From: Volvariella volvacea V23
Taxonomy: Eukaryota; Basidiomycota; Agaricomycetes; Agaricales; Pluteaceae
Assembly: GCA_000349905.1 (NCBI GenBank)
Contig: KB722742.1
Location: 674,354-738,353, forward strand
Length of the DNA: 64,000 nucleotides
Direction: 5' to 3'
Shown: piece by piece, positions 1-11,331 of the stretch
How positions within the stretch are numbered: position 1 is the first letter of the stretch
How the letters are laid out: every line of letters starts with the position of its first letter
The notes under the pieces: model-generated
Databases searched by the model: none
What the model saw: only the letters and a program-made list of their open reading frames with translations
What the model was told of the DNA's origin: nothing
Program-made: the position numbers and the translations under genes

Positions 1-973
1 CGAATTTTGGTTTCCAGTTTCTTCGCTACCATTTCTGCAGCATTCCCCCTGGGCGCACGAATGAATGGTACGTGACCTAAAGGATAAGTAGGGGTGCCTT
101 GGCGATACCACTGCTACTGCAACTCACCCATCGTAGCTACTACACTGAACAGACCATTAGCCACACGCTCGATTTCCTCCTCAATTTGCTGCTCGGTTGA
201 CGATGGAGAATTAAGGATATGGTATGTAGACGGGGGAATGGTTGGTACGGCATTTACACTTGCAGAGGGCGATGGGGGTTGTGGTCGAGGGAGGAGGGAA
301 AATAGTGATGGGGAAGGAGCAATGAAGGATAAGTACTGATCGACGACCTAGATATGCATGTTGATTAGCAGCACTCATCTGATTCAGCCACACTCGCCTG
401 TTCAACAAGCTCTCCAGTCCCATCTTTAGCAGCAGACGCAGCTAGCTCCTCCAAAAGTGCACGAGGAAGAGGCTCCACAAAATTCACATGGAAGGATTCG
501 TACAAAGGCTTTTGAAGGTCTTCTGCTATTCGTTTTATATTGGCCAACGTAGGTGCTACAAAATATACCGCAGGAACGTCTGGGAGTGGAGGGCGCAGTG
601 AATGCAGCTGTCTGGTGATTGAGAAGGTCAGCGGAGGAATGTGCCTATTTCAGCAATCCACGCACACATGAAGTGTTACACCAACATCTCGTAGGTCTTG
701 CACACGCAGGACCGTCGCGAGCACATCCTTAGTATGCTGGTCCAGTACCAGAATTTTCCAAACTGGTGGTCCAGAGGGAGCAGGCGGTTTGAAGCCAGGC
801 CCCGATTTGCCTGTAGTGGTTGGTGCAGGCTCAGGGGGATTGTTGAGGTTGAGAAGAGAGAGAAGGGCGGTGGTCTGTGCCTGCTGCAAGGTGACTGTCG
901 CTGTGGACTGTGGCTAATGAGATGATCATCGTGGCGAACGGCGAGGACGACATACTGATTTAGTACTGGCCAT
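1..973 (-). CDS. SLY1: SLY1, Sec1/Munc18-family vesicle fusion protein (5' part, runs off the left edge)
   Basis: Sec1/Munc18 proteins of the Sly1 class bind the syntaxin Sed5 and promote SNARE assembly in ER-Golgi transport. Exons read as 956-973, 668-907, 398-607, 128-347 and 1-76 in reverse order; the protein continues beyond base 1. Exon 1 codes MASTKS and ends at a GTATGT donor. Exon 2 carries the N-terminal WKILVLDQ...LRDVGVTLH block, exon 3 the DVPAVYFVAPT and NFVEPLPR blocks, exon 4 VVDQYLSFIAP, exon 5 APRGNAAEMVAKKLE. All match the order in yeast and human Sly1. The intron at 348-397 starts with GC instead of GT (CAG then GCGAGT) and has a good branch site; reading GC there is needed to keep the frame. 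The start was chosen because codon 914-916 is an in-frame stop upstream of exon 2. It diverges from the small gene at 1331. Confidence 0.9.
348..397 (-). other. GC-AG intron in SLY1
   Basis: The donor is CAG followed by GCGAGT and the acceptor is TATCTAG, with a TGCTAATC branch-like site between. Splicing here joins VEQ to VVDQYL, which fits Sly1. No GT donor nearby keeps the frame. Confidence 0.75.
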
Positions 974-1330
974 TGGTGACAGTGAGTCCAAAACGCCACG
1001 CTGCAGGTATGGGGAATGTCCACGTGACACATTGTATGAGTCTCGACTCCGTCGGAGTGCTCGCTTAGATCGACCAGGCATCAGCATTTGGATATCAATT
1101 TCCACAGGGAATGTCGTATACAACTCCTCTGATTGGTTCCATCATGCGCTGGGGCTAGCAACCTGTCGTCAATGGCGAACCCTTCACGCGCCCAGTCATC
1201 AGGATCGCTCTTTTCGGAGACCCCTTATAAATGGGTGCTGGACATGAACATGCCATAATTACCTATCATCGTTTCTGTCGTGGTGCGAATCGTTTTCATC
1301 TCAACCACTTTCTTGCTGATGCCCGCACAG
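974..1330. promoter_or_regulatory. Bidirectional intergenic region between SLY1 and the 65-aa gene
   Basis: It separates the divergent start codons at 973 (minus) and 1331 (plus). Short frames here have no family features. The sequence just before 1331 (ending CCGCACAG) could be a splice acceptor of a 5'UTR intron. No clear TATA box was seen. Confidence 0.4.
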
Positions 1331-1528
1331 ATGGGATGCATTCCAAGCAAGCAAAAAGTACTTGCTGCAGAGGATTTGACACCAGTGGCCAACGGCAAAG
1401 CTTCGAAGGCTGATCCGTCCAAGGTCCAGAGCGCTGCAGAGGAAGCGCCATGGGTGTCAGGCCACAAAAAACTGCTCGTCAAGAAGGCTGAGGATGGCCA
1501 AGTTCAATTCCGATACCAGGATCAGTAG
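1331..1528 (+). CDS. 65-aa protein with an N-terminal lipidation motif (MGCIPSK)
   Basis: I do not recognise the family. The reading frame is open further upstream, but the ATG at 1331 gives MGCIPSKQ. Gly2, Cys3 and Ser6 are the pattern expected for N-myristoylation followed by palmitoylation, which would place the protein on a membrane face. The rest is hydrophilic and lysine-rich (VSGHKKLLVKKAEDGQVQF) with no transmembrane segment. It may be a small membrane adaptor. A 5'UTR intron ending right before the ATG is possible. Confidence in coding rests on the motif, the clean ATG and the stop at 1526-1528. Confidence 0.6.
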   Translation: MGCIPSKQKVLAAEDLTPVANGKASKADPSKVQSAAEEAPWVSGHKKLLVKKAEDGQVQFRYQDQ

Positions 1529-2129
1529 ATCCGCAGACTCATCCGCTGCTGCGTTGAATCACGTCTCCAATCCATTGTCGCCCTGGACCGCCCACTCGCC
1601 CACTCACCACCCTTTGTGTTCTTGTCCTTTTTGAGCACCTATCGTCACTCAGACCCCTTCTATGAGATATATACCCTTCTTGTATCTATTTTGCTTCCGT
1701 TGGCCAACTGAAATGACACTCGTTTATAACTGGAATAGGTAATACCGTGTGGCCGCTACCGTGTGGCTGCAGAGCGGAAGGCTGGCAACGTAACCTGGAG
1801 ACGTGAAGGCATTGTCCCGCTCGTAAAGCCGACAGGAAAAAGATGAAATTATAAATCATACACTCCTTTCTTCTCCCACTTGTCACCTGTTGTTGGACGC
1901 AGTTGTGAATTACTGTAAAGGTCAAGGAAACGTTGCTGGGTTATACGTTAACTTGTTACTTGAAACCGACGTTGACGTCGTGATTGGCGCCGGCTAAAGA
2001 GCGAGGACCCTAGTCGCATCTTATTTTGGTAGGCGCTTCGGTTGTTGAGTTTTCGGGCAACCCTTACCAAGTAGCTTGAGCCCATCGCACCAGCTCGCTC
2101 TCACTTCTCAGATACCCTGCTTGCCCATC
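1529..2129. other. Intergenic region before the CSC1-like gene
   Basis: Downstream of the 65-aa gene and upstream of the start at 2130. The frame of the next gene is open from 2076 but begins without an ATG. No further gene, repeat or RNA was seen. Confidence 0.4.
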
Positions 2130-5100
2130 ATGGGCCTAACGAATCAGCATACGACCGTCACGATCTCCCTACAGCCTTCTCAGGCCCTGTCGCCCCGGCG
2201 TCCCGTAGAAAGTGGCTCCTTATGGGAGTCGGGTATCCACCCTACGGCCTCCCAGCCAGGCCCCTTGCCTCCACCAGAAACTGGCGTTCCACAACCAACA
2301 CCTGTCTCTGACGCGTCACCTTCAATTCCACCCAATACTACCCCATTGTCGGGAGACAACGAAGATATTACGACTTCTAATTCAGACTTTACTCTAACCA
2401 ATTCCCCAACCAATACAGAGACCCATTCTCTTCCACAGTCCTCGTTGTTCCCTTCCATGACAACGACCTTCACCTCTGCCGCTAATTCTGGAATACCCTC
2501 AAGCTCACCTGAATTCAGTAACAACTCTACGCTACTGCCACCAATATGTATTGGACAAAGTATAGACCCATCCGCCCAAGGTCTATTTGCAACTCTTATT
2601 CTTCCAAGTGCGATAGGCCTTCTTCTCTGGGTATGTGCAAGTATATGCATGTGGAGGCATATACTGACCGGGGCTGATCGACCTTTCACGTCTAGTTGAC
2701 ATTTGCGATCGTGCGCCCCCGATTCCGCCAAATATACGGCATTAGAGAGTGGTTCGTCCAACAAGAGTACGTGTTGTATCGAATGTGACGCCATATTTCA
2801 ATATCTCTAAGCTTAAGGCAACGTACAGTCTACGCCCTAGACCGTTGGGTCCGGCATTCTTCGCATTTCTCTTTCCTCATGTGCCTCTTGTACCCGACAT
2901 CCCATCTGATGTCTCCGATGCCGGCCGTTCAGCTGCTGTGGACACAGAACTGTTTCCATCAGACGAGCAACTCAATCAACGTGCAATTTACATCTGTCTA
3001 TTAATCGTCTTCGTCTGGTCTATTCTAGGTCTTGTAGGTGCTCTTCCCTTGTACCTCGTTGCAACCCCGTGCCTTGCACAACTCGGAACTCCTGCTGCGT
3101 TCACGGGTGGATACTCCACATTGCAAGATCTCAGCTTGCTTCGTCTCCTGCGTCTTATTGATGAAGGGAACGTTTCAACGGGGAATGAGAGTGTGCTTCA
3201 GAGGCGTGCGGCTATAGGCTTCGAACCTGGAACCCACAACGCACGCATAAGGGTCATCGTCCTCACGGCTTTGACGATTCTTCTTGGCGTTTTACCAGCG
3301 TTCATCAAAATCATTCGAGAGTTCAACACTGCTGTCGACTATCGTACAAGATGGAAGGAGGTCAAATGTGACGGGAGAGAACTCGGATGGCTGAGCATTA
3401 AGCAGGCACCCGGATTTACAGGTTGGGGAGAGAAGAGACTCAAGGACTATATTTTGAAGAATGGACTGAGCTCGGGGATGGATAACGATGGGAGACGGGG
3501 TCATGGAAAAACAAAGAGTCGGGACAATAGGTTAAGAAGGCCTGGGGAGCAACCATTAAGTTCAGACGAAAAGGCGCATTTGGAGATCGATATCCAGAGT
3601 GTTTTCTCCATATGGTGAGTCCCTGTTCAGTTTACGCATTTCTAGGTTAGACTTAGCATTTATTAGCGACACCGAGCGCCTCGCCCTACTCATTGAAGAG
3701 CGCGATGAAATTTTGGAAAACTTGGAAATTGTTGAAACTAGATACATCGCGTCCTTCAAAGTGACAACTCCGGACCCATCCGTCGCAGATTCTGAGCCCC
3801 CTCAGCCCAGTGATCCAAACCGACCCTACATTAGCCGCCCTTTACCTCTAGGAAACGTTGCAAGAGTAAGTATAAACCCTAAGCTTGATCAGAAACCTTT
3901 CTGATGTTCACATTAGCGTCGACAGCGTGCCGTAAACCCTGCTTTCGCGGCATCGTCCCTAGCACCCACGTCCTTTGTTGCCCCTTCATCTTATTACAAG
4001 CTACGTGGCCTTCGAGGTGTCAATGGTGGCGGCCGATTCTCACTTGAGCCTCAGCCAAGTTTTTCTGACTCGGTAAACTCGCGCGTGGTTGGGAGTCGCT
4101 TCCAGGAAGTCACAAGAAGTTCCATGTATGGTCGAATCCCCTGGGGAAGCCACTTAAAGTTGGATGGGTCAGGACAATTGAGACCCGATTCAGCTCACGA
4201 GACCACAGAGTATCCCCCGATCCCTGATCCTCGTTTACATGGTCCAAACTATGACGCTGAAATAGCAGCTCGCGTGGATGAGCATGGTGTTTTACTGGAG
4301 GGTAGTACCGACGTCGAGGAGGAGTGGGTTGCATTAGCAGATGATCCAAACGAATACGAGACTGAGGATAACGGAGTCCCTCCAGCAAGACGCAAATCAA
4401 AAAAGGCAGGTACACAGGACCGAGAGAGCCCTCTTTTGAGAAGTAGAGGCACCACGGGCACAGATTCTGTTCCCCGAGCTCACCAGCGAGTGCAGTCTTC
4501 GCAACCGTTTGTGCGACCGATGGATGGTGTCAATTACGAGGAATTGGGTGGCGTGTACACAGACATCAGGTACTGGCGCTCGAAATTAAAGGCAATAAAC
4601 CTGTCGATTGCTGAGGCACAGCGCGAGAGCTATAACCAGATAGCCGAAGGCGAGAAACTCAAGGGGTGGCTCATGGTCGGCAAAGGATTGCATTTCATAC
4701 CGGGGATGCAGCTAATTGAGGGAAGAGCAAAGGAGGATATCAGATGGGACGTGTTGCAGAATGAAAGGTCGACCCTGGATTGGATCACCGTGTGGACTAT
4801 CACTGGTGGTGTTTTAGTGCTCCTCCTTTCAGGGTGTAAGTACCCTCCTTCCAGTTGGGGTTCTGTATCTCATTACTCCTATTCAGTGATCGCGGCATCG
4901 GGCTTGTCTCTTTCGATGGCACCAGACTTTGCTTACCGAGTAAGCTTCGTCCAACCTATACTAACAAGCCAGTCGTTGGCCGGCGGAATAGCGTCTGTTC
5001 TCGCGCCTGCGGTTGCAGCGGTTCTTTTCATCGTCCTCGCTGTGGTCGTCATAAATGGTGCGGTAACTGTCCTGGGTCAAGACAGACTTACCAAATTCGT

Positions 5101-6504
5101 CCAACAGGAATGCTGAACATCCAGGGATCAATATCGATATCCGGCGGACAATTCCTTGTATTCAGAGTGGTATTCTTTATTGTCACCGTCTTTGCAGCTT
5201 TGTGGATCATCGCCGCTGGTGCATTATTATTTGCTCTCCAATCGTTCATATCAGAATCAGGGCAGCCGAGATCCGTAGCGAATGGATCAGTGTATATCAG
5301 CCTTTTGGCACTGTCTATCATTATTAATATTGCGATAATATTCCCCGGCCTGCTGGTGCTGCAGCCCACTCGACTGTGGCGTGTCGCACGAGCAGAACGC
5401 AATGCAGTTACCCCAAGGCAGCGGTTCCGTGGTAAGAAGTTTATTAAATCAGCCAAGGTCCGGGGCTCACTGGTGCTTCATTATAGCTTTATATCCCCGT
5501 ATATATAACCCAGCATATACCATTGGCCCTTGCATACTCGCGATTGTTTTTGCTTCGGCGTTTTCACTCATTTTCCCGCTAGTTGGCCTGGCTGTTACAA
5601 TTCTATTACTTCTAACCCTAGTCGGTAAGCACCATGTTCCAAGGGCATGAAGACCGAAGTAAATAACAGATTTGCAGCTCACCGATACCTCGTTGGCTAC
5701 GTTTACGTTCGCACTCATTCGCAAACCGGAGGACTGATATATATATGGTTATTAAAACGCCTTGGAACGCTTCTCGCCCTGCAACCCATTCTGTTGGGCC
5801 TCATCCTGCTTAGCAGAGAATTCTGGATAGAGGGTGGGATCCTTGCTGGAACGGGGGCTTTAGTGGTTTTCGTTGTGGAAATCTATGCATTCTTTAAAAC
5901 CCGGACCCGGAGTCACAGATCTCTAACCCCAATCACACAAGAATCCCTGGAGAAGTTCGTGGGTCGGGCCAAGTCTCGTCAGGCCCCGAGCGCCGATGAA
6001 GAGGGAACAAGTCTGTTCAGCACGCAAGGGCACCGTGTCCGCGGGTCGATGGCATCCGTGCTGGAGATGATGAGTTTGACACTAGCGGTGATGCCTTCTC
6101 CGACGTTGACGAGAGGGCCAGTGCCTTTAGGTACGTAAGATGTAATATTTGACGTAGGGTGAATGTTTTTGACACGCATACTTTTCATTGATTCAGCAAC
6201 CGAAACTCTGGACGATTTGACAGCGACAGAGCGGGCCGCGCGAACGCATCCTGATGCTCCACCGCACCTGCCACCGTTGCCGTTCACGGACCACGCAGAA
6301 GAGATGGCGGGAATACTGTATGCACCCGAGCTAATAGCGCCACCTCCGATTATTTGGTTGCCAAAGGACTGTGCGGGAGTAGCCCGATCCGAGGCGGTCG
6401 ATCTCCAAAAGTACCACGATTTGCAGGTTACCCTGGATGTTCGAACGAGAGAGGACGTCTTGCCCCGGAGATCGTCGTCGTCCCGGGGTCGAGCGTCGCG
6501 TTGA
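2130..6504 (+). CDS. CSC1/OSCA/TMEM63-type (DUF221, RSN1_7TM) calcium-permeable channel-like protein
   Basis: Proteins of this family are stress- or mechano-gated cation channels of the plasma membrane or endomembranes. Ten exons: 2130-2630, 2696-2766, 2829-3614, 3667-3865, 3917-4835, 4887-5062, 5125-5431, 5487-5624, 5678-6130 and 6197-6504, giving 1285 aa. The first ~150 residues are Ser/Thr/Pro-rich with several NxS/T sites and look extracellular. A membrane segment (LFATLILPSAIGLLLW) follows, then RPRFRQIYGIREW, two more hydrophobic segments and a cytosolic part with LALLIEERDEILENLE. The C-terminal half has the seven-segment core, including TPRQRFR, ALYPRIYNPAY and AHRYLVGYVYVRTHSQTGG. 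The tail (ERAARTHPDAPPHLPP...LQKYHDLQVTLDVR) is cytosolic. The intron at 4836-4886 is stop-free and a multiple of three, so its retention would keep the frame. Confidence 0.87.
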
Positions 6505-6969
6505 CATGGACACTGTTCTTACAGATACCTTGGCAGACTATGACTGGACACGGCCTGGTGAAGACTAATAGTTCTAGTGTTACAATAATGATGTTGTAGA
6601 ATGTTGGACTGTAAAGGGTAATTAGCTGTCAACAGGATCAGGATTTCCCTGATTGACGTCATTTCATGACGACACGACCCATTTGCAGCCAGGCCCCATG
6701 CGCCCATTGGCCCGCTGGCGTCCCGCGCAATTTCGTACGGCCGGTCGGGCATTACTCCATGCTGGACTGCACCTGACGTTGAGTCATAGTGGCGCACCGG
6801 CTGGCAAGCTTGCCCAGGCTCGCAGAGAATGCAGGTGCAGGCATGATTAGAGCTCTCCGAACGCCGAACGATCCGGGGTGGTGCACATTCATGGGATCAG
6901 TTTCACTGCATGGAAAAATTGCGACGGGAAAGTGATCCGGGCCCTGGGTGTGGCCTGGTCATACAACAG
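6505..6969. other. Intergenic region, no gene seen
   Basis: Short overlapping frames only. It holds the 3' flank of the channel gene and the upstream part of the promoter for the gene at 7073. Confidence 0.35.
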
Positions 6970-6976
6970 TATATAA
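6970..6976 (+). promoter_or_regulatory. TATA box (TATATAA)
   Basis: TATATAA lies 96 bases before the ATG at 7073 and is followed by a long pyrimidine-rich leader. This is the clearest TATA element in the first 20 kb and fits a strongly expressed short gene. Confidence 0.5.
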
Positions 6977-7072
6977 GCCTTGCTCTCCTTTTTTTCAACC
7001 TCCCTCTCCCTTTTTCAGAGATTACCCCGCCCCTGCCCCGAAGTCGCCTCCGATTCATACCCTCCTGCACCC

Positions 7073-7282
7073 ATGTACCCCACCACAGAGTCCTCCGGAG
7101 CAGCTGATCCCTTCGTGTCCTACGCCCGATCGCTCCACGACTACACCCTCCAGCTCTGGATCGAGTCCCGACGGCTGGCAGAGGAGCAGCGAGCCAAGGC
7201 ACATGCCGCACAGCAAGCAAAGACCATCCTGGCCAACCCACAAGGCAAAGCAGAGTCCGCCGGGCCATCCCCCCAGCCGTAA
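7073..7282 (+). CDS. 69-aa hypothetical protein, amphipathic helix-rich
   Basis: Family not recognised. The ATG at 7073 starts MYPTTESS and the frame ends at TAA 7280-7282. The central part (ARSLHDYTLQLWIESRRLAEEQRAKAHAAQQA) has heptad-like charge and should form one long helix. A TATA box precedes it. The same frame stays open after the TAA for another 89 codons (7283-7549), so the true product may be longer through an unseen intron, recoding or a recent stop mutation. No signal peptide. Confidence 0.5.
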   Translation: MYPTTESSGAADPFVSYARSLHDYTLQLWIESRRLAEEQRAKAHAAQQAKTILANPQGKAESAGPSPQP

Positions 7283-8178
7283 TACCACCACTCCGCCGCA
7301 GAGCACGTCAAGGGCATAGACTCATCCGGTTCGTCAGTTCCTGAGCTGTCGCCAACAAGCGCCTGGCTGCAACACCAACTCATGCACAGTCTATCTAGTG
7401 CAGGTCGTCGGCCGGCCCCAGCCACATCCATCCCCGTACGTGATCAGCACCCAGGCGGAGGCCCTCATGTTCACCGACGTGCGGCGCACCCAGACAGAGC
7501 CCTTGCACCTGCGTCGTCTCACGCCCTGGATGCTGTATCCATCTTGGCGTAACCTGTACAACACCTCCCACTAATCTCGCTGTCACGTTGGCGACATCCT
7601 GCAAGTCGCACAGGACTGATCCCCCCGTACTTGATCACCAAGCGCGTTTTGGGTGACGTTGCGTGGATGCTTGCATTGACACTATACCCCATATTCAAAT
7701 ATCTAAATATAGACATCCTCTCGACACATTCTCCACACCTCTTCGCTGTCTAGTTAAAGCGCTTGCAGTAGCACCCACCTCTTGTTTGTACAAAAGTATG
7801 TCTAGTTGTAATGCACACGGGAGCAAGGACCAGGAGTGAATGGCTGGATGATGGTGGCTGACTATGCCAAACGGAGAAGATACAAGGTTTTGTGCACGTG
7901 GTGCCAGGGCTGCTTGGATGGCAATCTCGCTCACTTCTCGGGCGCAGGTCCTATTTTCAGCCCACCAGGAGCACTTACGTCTTCTCTGCCCTCGCACCTC
8001 GCGCTCCCATCCACCTAATATAGCGCAGCTTTCACATCCTCTGACGCCTTTGAATGCCAGCCGCTCGCACGTTGCTCACCATGCTTCGTCTTCTTCTGTC
8101 ACCGATGCTCGCTGGACGAGATAAAGCACGGATTTCCTGAAGCTTAATCTGAGTTGCGCCGTTGCTCCTCTCGGCGCC
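7283..8178. other. Intergenic region with a stop-free extension in frame with the 69-aa gene
   Basis: 7283-7549 is open in the frame of the upstream gene and codes a Ser/His/Ala/Pro-rich stretch including SAWLQHQLMHSL. From about 7560 to 8178 nothing convincing is seen; this part should hold the promoter of the sphingomyelinase-like gene. Confidence 0.35.
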
Positions 8179-11100
8179 ATGCACCAATCTACGGCCCACT
8201 CCTTCGTCATTGCTGCCTTAGCTTGGGGTGCGAGATGCGCTTCCATCACACCCTCTACCTTCACCGTGCCCGGTGCATTCCCCACCTCCGCCTACAGCAA
8301 GTACTACAATGACCCTACCGCTACGTCCGCACAGGCACAACCCGTGATTTCCGATCCCGTATCCGTTGAGTACAGGCCACATTTCAACCTGCGGGCTGCT
8401 AAATTAACCTTCGACCTGTGCAGCACAAGATATACCCGCTCAGTCTGACCGATCCTAATGCAATCCCAGTGGATAATACTGTCGATCCTCATCCGCTTCC
8501 TCCCAAGGCGTCCCCATCCAGATTGCTGCAGCAAGGAATCGCTCAGGTCCAATCTATCGCCAGCAACCCTGGATTTAATAACAACTGTGCTCGATGTCAA
8601 GCTATTCTGGAAGTACTCAAATTCGTGTCTTTGGCTGCACCAGATCAGGGACCAGACTTGATGATATCCATTTGCAATACACTGAAACTCTCCAGCACCT
8701 GTTCAGTCACTTATCGTCTGACCGGGCTTGGCTCCGTTGTTACCCAGGTCATATCCAATGCAGATGTAGCAGGTTTAGATGGACAGGTATAGTACAGGCC
8801 GCCGTTCCGTGAGGCATGTGATTAACGACTGCCATAGTTCCTATGCTCGAATTTCTTTAGTGGGATGTGTCCGCTTCCGCCGACCACACCTCTGAATGTG
8901 ACGGGCTGGTTCGCGAAGCCCAAACCCAACCCACTGCCTCCCCCAAAGCAACGGAGCGGGAAGCGTCTCAAGGTCTTGCACCTATCCGATGCACACCTGG
9001 ACCCAAGTAAGTGGACATGCGTGGGGCATGCTTGATTGATCGTCGCATGAGTCTATAGGGTATGCCACTGGATCAGAGGCAAATTGCACCACGCGTCTGT
9101 GCTGTCGAAGCGATGCACTCAACTCTCAGCACCCTGATTCCGCGGTATTCCCTGCACCCCGGTTCGGAGCATTCCAGTGGTAGGTGCCTCCTCTTCAATT
9201 TGGGTGTGTTCTACCAATTGACGCGGCGTAGTGACTCCCCGTTCGCACTCATTATGTCCGCAATGGAAGCCATCCCGCCTTTGACCGGAACGGAAGGGAC
9301 AGGCTTCGCGTTTACGCTGTACACTGGAGACTTGGTTTCTCATGATCCTGAGAATGAGCTGTCAAGGTAGGAATTTATAGAATGTCTGGACATATCCACT
9401 GATTATGAGTTGACAGGGCGTATGTCGAGTACACCGAGGTCTGGATTCTCTGCAATTGAATCTGTGCTTGGGTTCTAAGACCTCTTCAGACCGTCCTTTA
9501 TGACCTTTTCAAGCGCTTCCTTGGCTCCGGACCGGTATATGCAGCACTGGGAAATCACGACACCTATAACACGTTAGTCGCTGCAATACATTGGGTGTCC
9601 TTGGCTAACTAGGAACCTACAGAGCACAAGACGCACCAGCATCAATTGGTGGTGCTCTGGCAAAACAATTCAGCTGGTATGCTGTATCCTGCAAATGGTG
9701 GCTATGTGCCTCGGGTTTTGAACGAGCCTTGCAGGAACTATGACCATGTGGCTGGGTTATGGCAGCATGAAAAATGGCTCCCTGAAGCGGCGGTGCAGCT
9801 TGCAAGAACTCACTACGCTGGATATATGGTAAAACGGACTGATGGGTTGCGGGTCATTGCTCTTAATACCGATATGTGTACGTCCCTTACTCCACAACTG
9901 AGATTGAATGGCATATCTATGGTTTATCCAATCAATGGCAGGGTATAGGTGAGAAAAACATGGGTACAGCTTTCATCTTTTTGATTGTTCCCCTATGTAG
10001 AGCCAATTGGTTCAACTATTTTAACACATCAGACCCGGACAACTCCGGGATGCTTAGGTGGTTGACCGATGAACTCCAGGAGGCTGAGGATGCGGGTGAT
10101 CGTGGTAAGCATATCGCGTGTGTAGTCAGTCCACCTTCCGATTGACCTCGCGTCTAGTGTGGATTATAGGGCATGTCGTCAGTGGCTGGGATGGTACAAA
10201 TGCAATGATAAACCCAAGCAATCTATGTGAGTCGTTTCCATGTTGGGTTGCCACCAGTCCCAGTGAATAGTTCCTTCGACAGTCTATCAGATGTGTGTTT
10301 ACGAATTGAATACCATAACTTACAAAGCCTGATATTCGCGTCATCTCTAGTGTCGATCGATATTCGCCCCATGTAATCGCCAGTATGTCTTTCGCTCTCT
10401 AGGTATACGGCAACAATTAATCCGCTGGACTTTAGATATCTTCTTCGGCCAGTAAGTATCAGGGCTATGCTTATCACGTATGCACTCATCCCTGTGCTAG
10501 TACACATGAAGACCAAATGTCGGTATGTATCCCTGTGTCTGCGCGCTATCGCTCTCCCGACGCCGGCGCGTAGATCTTCTACACGAATAATGGAACTGCC
10601 GTGTCCGCCGCGGCTGCACAGACGCTTGCCTGGGTAATGTTCCTCTACTGGCTATCGATGAGTGCCGTATTAATAAAGTTCAGATGGGGCCATCTTTAGT
10701 GCCGATCACCAACCTTAATTCAGGTTTCCGTGTCTACGAGGTTGATTCTGCGGTAAGGAGCTCCTGAAGTCGGTCTAAGTGTCCATTCACGCCCTAGCCA
10801 GACGTTTGAAGTCATGGATGCCCATACGTGTGTATTAATGTTTTTAGCCGCGTCTTGGCACCCCAATGACTGTCATGATTAGGTGGAAAGCCGACGTGAA
10901 CACGTTTTCCCAGCTTGATGCCCAGTTAGAGTTTGGACCAGCATATGCCTATGAATACAGCACACGTGAGGCCTACGGAAAATCTGTTCCAGGGTGGACC
11001 GAGAGCGATCCTCTCAATGCTACGTGGTGGCACAAGGTAACCGAAGGTGAGCCTCGATCGAAACCTGCCAGGATTTAGACTCAGGCAGAGTGTTGTACAG

Positions 11101-11331
11101 CGATGGAGGCCGACGCCTCGCTTGTCACGGTACGTGCTAGTTTTTACGAGCCCAACCGGCTGTGCATTGAACCCCGTTCGGTAGACCTTCAACACGTTCC
11201 AGAGCAAGAGCTCTGCACGCACGCCACCCTGCAACGGAGATTGTATCCCAGCGAAGATATGCTATATCCGTAGCGGGTCATCGAGCCTTGCGAAGCAGAA
11301 CTGCAAACCGGGTTTTGGATCAACTCAGTAA
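8179..11331 (+). CDS. Acid sphingomyelinase-like phosphodiesterase (SapB + metallophosphoesterase), 22 exons
   Basis: Secreted or vacuolar enzymes of this family hydrolyse sphingomyelin-like lipids. Exons: 8179-8358, 8424-8786, 8838-9006, 9059-9179, 9232-9366, 9417-9438, 9490-9572, 9623-9676, 9735-9877, 9942-9948, 10001-10104, 10158-10226, 10283-10292, 10351-10382, 10436-10451, 10501-10522, 10574-10633, 10684-10752, 10802-10827, 10883-11046, 11101-11129 and 11185-11331, coding 674 aa. An N-terminal hydrophobic stretch is a likely signal peptide. A SapB-like domain follows (CARCQAILEVL). The metallophosphoesterase motifs are in order: LHLSDAHLDP, TGDLVSHD, GNHDT, IIGHVVSGWD and FFGHTHEDQ. The C-terminus is Cys-rich (PPCNGDC...ICYIRSGSSSL). 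Exons of 7, 10 and 16 nt are needed to keep the motifs WYRAN, YQIVDRYSPH and NIFFGH intact. Every join is GT-AG and in phase. Confidence 0.9.
9942..9948 (+). other. 7-nt coding microexon (GGTATAG) in the sphingomyelinase-like gene
   Basis: CAG precedes it and GTGAGA follows. It joins T of the exon ending at 9877 and A of the exon starting at 10001 to give Trp-Tyr-Arg, restoring the family sequence LNTDxWYRAN. Confidence 0.8.

Noticed and set aside
2180..2794. 204-codon open frame on the minus strand across the start of the channel gene
   Set aside because: It is antisense to the Ser/Thr/Pro-rich first exon, whose codon bias keeps the opposite frame open. No domain or splice logic supports it.
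6903..7268. 121-codon minus-strand frame opposite the 69-aa gene
   Set aside because: Arg/Gly/Leu-rich shadow of a GC-rich coding region, without start context or motifs.
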